This document shows positions 42,912 through 45,952 of a stretch of DNA of 45,952 bases, piece after piece. The DNA lies in NCBI GenBank assembly GCA_002309305.1, contig DBWR01000011.1, positions 41,775-87,726 on the forward strand, in the 5' to 3' direction. The translations under genes and the position numbers were made by a program. The notes below the pieces were generated by a model. That model worked only from the letters and a program-made list of their open reading frames with translations. It did no database searches and was not told the origin of the DNA. This stretch comes from Treponema sp. UBA1233 (GTDB lineage: Bacteria > Spirochaetota > Spirochaetia > Treponematales > Treponemataceae). Each line of letters opens with the position of its first letter. Positions within the stretch are counted from its first letter, which is position 1.

Positions 42912-43562
42912 ATGCGTAAGAAAATAATACTTGAATGGATCAGAATCATCATAGGCTTATTCATCTTTGCATTTGGAGTACATCTTACAATCTTTGCAAA
43001 CATCGGCCTTGCTCCCTGGGATTGTCTTGGAATGGGAATCTCCTACCATACTCCACTCAATTACGGATTATCCATGACCATTATGGCGGTGGTAATTCTG
43101 GGAATAGATTTGCTCTTAAAGGAAAAAATCGGCTTTGGTACAATCATAGATGCTCTTTTGACGGGCAACTTTGTTCAGCTTTACAATACGTTCAATCCGT
43201 TTGAGTTGAATAAAAGCCTGCCACTCGGTATTGTCATAATGCTTACGGGTTTTGTCTTTATGGCATTCGGTATGGCAGTGTACATGAAAAGCGAGCAATG
43301 CTGCGGTCCCCGTGATTCCCTTCTTGTGGGCCTGGGAAAACGCATGCCTCATGTTCCCATCGGAATTGTTGAAGTAATATTGTGGGCCGCTGTCCTTCTT
43401 GTGGGATGGCTTTTGGGAGGCCCTGTTGGAATTGGAACTGTTATAAGCACATTTGGCGCAGGCCTTGTAATGCAGCTTGTATATTGGATAATTCATTTTG
43501 ATCCAAGAAAATTAAAGCACCGTGGAGTTATTGAAGTTTCCCGGCAGTTCCTGAAAAAATAG
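42912..43562 (+). CDS. YczE/YyaS-family membrane protein
   Basis: This 216-residue inner-membrane protein has five or six helices. Family landmarks: FGVHLTIFANIGLAPWDCLG at the start, then MEKxx-like MKSEQCCGPRDSLLVGLGKR in the centre. Function in this family is not established; some members are near transport or secondary metabolism genes. It follows the GH51 gene by a single base, so it is in the same operon and could take part in sugar uptake or export, but that is inference. It ends at 43562 before a new promoter. Confidence 0.75.
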   Translation: MRKKIILEWIRIIIGLFIFAFGVHLTIFANIGLAPWDCLGMGISYHTPLNYGLSMTIMAVVILGIDLLLKEKIGFGTIIDALLTGNFVQLYNTFNPFELNKSLPLGIVIMLTGFVFMAFGMAVYMKSEQCCGPRDSLLVGLGKRMPHVPIGIVEVILWAAVLLVGWLLGGPVGIGTVISTFGAGLVMQLVYWIIHFDPRKLKHRGVIEVSRQFLKK

Positions 43563-43579
43563 AATGCCAGCCTCAACTA

Positions 43580-43608
43580 TTGACATGTGCTTTATTTAAT
43601 TGTAGATT
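43580..43608 (+). promoter_or_regulatory. Promoter of the small lipoprotein
   Basis: Consensus -35 TTGACA (43580-43585), 17-bp spacer, -10 TAGATT (43603-43608). An AGGAGG site lies before ATG 43655. Confidence 0.7.
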
Positions 43609-43654
43609 GTGGTTACTCAATCTTAACAACAAAGTTCAACTTTAGGAGGATTTT

Positions 43655-44074
43655 ATGAAAAAATCTGTAAAATGTTTATTAGCCGTCTTCTTGATCGCCG
43701 TTGGTCTGGGACTTACTTCCTGTGCAAGCTTGCTTGATGCAGTAGGTGGAGCCGTAACACAGGGTGCAAGCATGTATGACAAAACTTTCTCTGCTTCAGT
43801 CAATGGAACAAGAATAGCTCTTACATTCGTAAACGAATCTGCTGATGGCCGCATCAAGTTAAACGTTAACGTTGGTGGCTCTTCAATTCCTAACTATACA
43901 TGGAATCTGGACAATGAAGACCTCGAAGGTGAAAGGGACGTCATCCTGTACCAAGGTGGAACTGAAGCTGGAAGACTTACTCCAAACTCTCTCCTGCCAA
44001 CAACTTTAACCGCCACTTATAATTTTACTTTAGGTGGAATCTCTATCCCTCAGGGCACTCCATTCAGATACTAA
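43655..44074 (+). CDS. Small lipoprotein
   Basis: This 139-residue lipoprotein has lipobox GLTSC (Cys23) and a beta-rich mature part of about 115 residues (ALTFVNESADGRIKLNVNVG and YTWNLDNEDLEGE). No domain is recognised. A consensus -35, a strong ribosome site and a UUCG terminator directly after it suggest an abundant, single-gene transcript. It is probably a periplasmic or surface lipoprotein; no function is claimed. Confidence 0.65.
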   Translation: MKKSVKCLLAVFLIAVGLGLTSCASLLDAVGGAVTQGASMYDKTFSASVNGTRIALTFVNESADGRIKLNVNVGGSSIPNYTWNLDNEDLEGERDVILYQGGTEAGRLTPNSLLPTTLTATYNFTLGGISIPQGTPFRY

Positions 44075-44084
44075 ATCCAATTAA

Positions 44085-44117
44085 CCCCGGAGAACTTCGG
44101 TTTTTCGGGGATTTTTT
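44085..44117 (+). terminator. UUCG-tetraloop terminator
   Basis: Arms 44085-44095 (CCCCGGAGAAC) and 44100-44110 (GTTTTTCGGGG) pair over 11 bp with two wobbles around TTCG, followed by ATTTTTT (44111-44117). The T-run touches the stop of the opposing SMP-30 gene. Confidence 0.85.
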
Positions 44118-44985
44118 ATGCAAGGGTTGCACAATCACATGGCAGACCCTTTGCATCCACTTTACAGGTAAAAAGACAGCCATCGTCTTTTCCGTTTTGA
44201 CCGCGTCCTGATGTCGTGATTAAGAGCGTATCCAAATCTTTTCCAAAGAAACAGCATGATGTCACGTTTTTAGCATCCACGTTTACAGTAGAAAGAACGC
44301 TGCCGTCCTTTGTGCTTCTCTGTTCAATTCGACTTCCACCCCAGAATGCCACCCAAAGATTGTCGTCTGCATCAATGCACATTCCGTCGGTAAAGCCTCT
44401 TCCTTCTTCCGGTTTAAACAAAACTTTTCGGTTTGAAATAGCTCCTGTCGTCAAATCGTAATCGTATTCAAAAACCGCATATTGTAGGGTATCAGAAAAA
44501 TAGAATTTGCTGTGGTCACGGCTCCATGCCATTCCATTTGAAATTTTTGTATCAGGCTGCTTTACTTCCACCTTTCCGTCAGCAAAACAAAACAGGTTCC
44601 CGCTTGCCTCATGCACATCATCATCAACAGAAGAACCAAACCACAATCTTCCGGCCGGATCTGCCTTTGCATCATTTGAGCGTTGATAGGATTCATAGAA
44701 TTCAGACAGATTCTTTATGCAAGTTGAACGATTTTTTTCCAAAAGATACAAACCATCTGTACCAGCAATCACATAGCTTCCAGGATTTTTTGCAGGAACC
44801 GCCGCTCCTATGGCCTGTCCAAAATCATGCGAATAAACAGTTCCCTTTCCGTCATCCCCAATCGAATAAAATTTTCCATCAGTTATGTCCACCCAAGAAA
44901 TGGTTTTTGTGCGCTGGTCATAAAACGGTGACTCCCCAAGCGAATATTTATCCTTTGAAAAAACTGTGGCAAAGTATTCTTTCAA
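44116..44985 (-). CDS. SMP-30/gluconolactonase family protein
   Basis: This 289-residue six-bladed propeller opens sugar lactones in characterised relatives. YSLGESPFYDQRTKTISWVD (with the metal-ligand Glu), ISNGMAWSRDHSKFYFSDT (Asn and Asp ligands) and RGFTDGMCIDADDNLWVAFWGG (Asp ligand) carry the divalent-metal site. It has no signal peptide. The start must be TTG 44985: an in-frame TAA lies upstream, GGGAG sits about 10 nt before it and the family alignment begins right there. The promoter is at 45006-45035. It could feed pentose or hexose acids from hemicellulose breakdown. Confidence 0.85.
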   Translation of the reverse strand: MKEYFATVFSKDKYSLGESPFYDQRTKTISWVDITDGKFYSIGDDGKGTVYSHDFGQAIGAAVPAKNPGSYVIAGTDGLYLLEKNRSTCIKNLSEFYESYQRSNDAKADPAGRLWFGSSVDDDVHEASGNLFCFADGKVEVKQPDTKISNGMAWSRDHSKFYFSDTLQYAVFEYDYDLTTGAISNRKVLFKPEEGRGFTDGMCIDADDNLWVAFWGGSRIEQRSTKDGSVLSTVNVDAKNVTSCCFFGKDLDTLLITTSGRGQNGKDDGCLFTCKVDAKGLPCDCATLA

Positions 44986-45005
44986 TTTTCTTTCTCCCTG
45001 GATTT

Positions 45006-45035
45006 ACTGTAGCAGATTTTCAGGCCTAGTGTAAA
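45006..45035 (-). promoter_or_regulatory. Promoter of the SMP-30 gene
   Basis: Minus strand: -35 TTTACA (45030-45035), 18-bp spacer, extended -10 TGCTACAGT with TACAGT at 45006-45011. The leader would be about 15 nt. Confidence 0.55.
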
Positions 45036-45050
45036 GATTCCTTTTAGATG

Positions 45051-45079
45051 TTTACTAGTTACAAATTGTCGGTTATACT
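45051..45079 (+). promoter_or_regulatory. Promoter B of a matching pair
   Basis: -35 TTTACT (45051-45056), 17-bp spacer, -10 TATACT (45074-45079), with the same internal GTTACA and TGTC blocks as 39545-39573. An AGGAGG site lies before ATG 45114. Confidence 0.7.
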
Positions 45080-45113
45080 GTCTTTATAGAAGATAAACGA
45101 TAGGAGGCAGTCG

Positions 45114-45952
45114 ATGAAAAAGGCATTGGCTTTATTGGCGGCAGTTCTTATTTGCGGTACTGTTTTTGCTGAAAGGACATATTTTGATTTTGAAGACTTT
45201 TTTACCGCTAAACGCATTCTAAATGTTTCAAAAAGAATTCTGGATGTGCCGCTAAAGGATTTTTCAGTCGCATATCTGTCAAATAAAGAGTGCAGGCTTT
45301 TACGAAACAGCATTTTCTTTTACCACGGTCATGAGTTCCAGTCAGAAGATTTAAGGCAATATTTTTTTTATAATTATTCGATTGACAGAGAGGATCCCAA
45401 AAAGACTTCCACAAGCATTTTGTCGGCAATTGATAATGAAAACGTAAAGCTCATTCAATTTTACGAAAAAAGGGAAGAAAAAACAGAAGCGGAATTAAAG
45501 AAAACAAAAATCCCAGATGAATATGTCGGCAGATGGTATTTGGAAGCCTTTGGCATCGGAAATGATGAGTGTACCTGCCTTAGGATAAACAAGGACAATA
45601 CCTTTTCATTAATCCCAAACCATAACGGTGGAGGAAGCCATTACAGGAGTTATGATGGGAAAATCTACATCAGCAACAATACAATGTATCTTTACATCAA
45701 GAGCATCCTTCTTTCCGACGAAGGTTACATGGGATATTTTGATCCCCTCTATGATTATTCAGCGAAAAAAACAAAGTACACGATGGCTTTGAATCAACCG
45801 ATTGTCCTGTCATTCCCAATAACCGCACCAGAACGCTCCGAGGCAACAATGCTGGGAGAATGGGATGAAGTTAACATGAACCACGACAAAGGATTTACCG
45901 TAGACAAATACATCCACATGAATCTGGGATCCATGGTGTTCTTTAAAGAGGA
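45114..45952 (+). CDS. Secreted YARHG-like protein, 3' end outside window
   Basis: The frame is open from ATG 45114 to the last base (279 codons visible). MKKALALLAAVLICGTVFA is a signal peptide. Residues of about 50-90 contain ECRLLRNSIFFYHGHEFQSE and DLRQYFFYNYS, which match the YARHG domain (LRNEIYARHGYxF..SxDLxxYF) except that YARHG itself is FFYHG. The next part (YVGRWYLEAFGIGNDECTCL) looks like a lipocalin-like or beta-sandwich segment. YARHG domains are extracellular and of unknown function. It shares a promoter design with the lipoprotein gene at 39624. Confidence 0.7.
   Translation, partial: MKKALALLAAVLICGTVFAERTYFDFEDFFTAKRILNVSKRILDVPLKDFSVAYLSNKECRLLRNSIFFYHGHEFQSEDLRQYFFYNYSIDREDPKKTSTSILSAIDNENVKLIQFYEKREEKTEAELKKTKIPDEYVGRWYLEAFGIGNDECTCLRINKDNTFSLIPNHNGGGSHYRSYDGKIYISNNTMYLYIKSILLSDEGYMGYFDPLYDYSAKKTKYTMALNQPIVLSFPITAPERSEATMLGEWDEVNMNHDKGFTVDKYIHMNLGSMVFFKE

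Noticed and set aside
1..45952. CRISPR arrays, tRNA or rRNA genes, insertion sequences, phage genes
   Set aside because: No regularly spaced repeats, cloverleaf with CCA-type end, rRNA-like sequence, transposase or phage structural motif was seen.

Overview
The window looks like chromosome of a host-associated Treponema (Spirochaetes), probably a gut or rumen species. Support: moderate-to-low GC, many lipoproteins with relaxed lipoboxes, two class III cyclases, two large methyl-accepting chemotaxis proteins (MCPs), a GGDEF protein, YARHG, DUF6935 and NADase-type glycan-binding domains, and plant-hemicellulose enzymes (GH10, GH51, an esterase). The species assignment is inference. I found no rRNA, tRNA, CRISPR array, prophage or insertion sequence.

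1-11.6 kb, lipid region. After a 5'-truncated DUF5680 protein comes a rightward run: secreted alpha/beta-hydrolase, PlsC-type acyltransferase, acyl-AMP ligase, acyl carrier protein (ACP), a COG4648-like membrane protein and an MMPL/RND exporter. These are the accessory functions of aryl-polyene-type clusters, but no ketosynthase, ketoreductase or dehydratase lies in the window. A leftward operon meets it tail to tail with zero gap: DegV/FakB, FakA, a membrane-anchored hydrolase with a Cys nucleophile, and a GT2 glycosyltransferase. Together they could form an acyl activation, glycolipid and export module. This is the best candidate here for an undescribed system.

11.6-27.5 kb, signalling and envelope. 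A 6-TM HAMP adenylate cyclase; a decayed tcdA remnant; a glycan-binding lipoprotein; an XRE regulator with a zinc ribbon; an MFS transporter that seems to lack its last helix and abuts REP-like palindromes; a GNAT; a lipoprotein hydrolase; a 7-TM cyclase divergent from a ZIP metal transporter; an MBL-fold hydrolase; a large YD-repeat surface protein; an MCP; and a small membrane protein with a probable frameshift.

27.6-38.3 kb. Intracellular GH10 xylanase, GGDEF protein, a DUF6935 protein with a second MCP, an HExxH peptidase-like protein, a secreted GPF/GPY-repeat protein, a HAD hydrolase overlapping a fructosamine kinase tail to tail, and a nucleoside phosphorylase.

38.3-46 kb. Cysteine synthase behind a two-operator promoter, a lipoprotein, GH51 arabinofuranosidase with a YczE-like membrane protein, a small lipoprotein with a UUCG terminator, an SMP-30 lactonase-like protein starting at TTG, and a YARHG-like secreted protein running off the end.

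Two themes cross genes. Several genes have a -10 box only 6-7 nt before the start codon and no Shine-Dalgarno, so their mRNAs are probably leaderless. Two distant secreted-protein genes (39.6 and 45.1 kb) share an almost identical promoter of about 30 bp.
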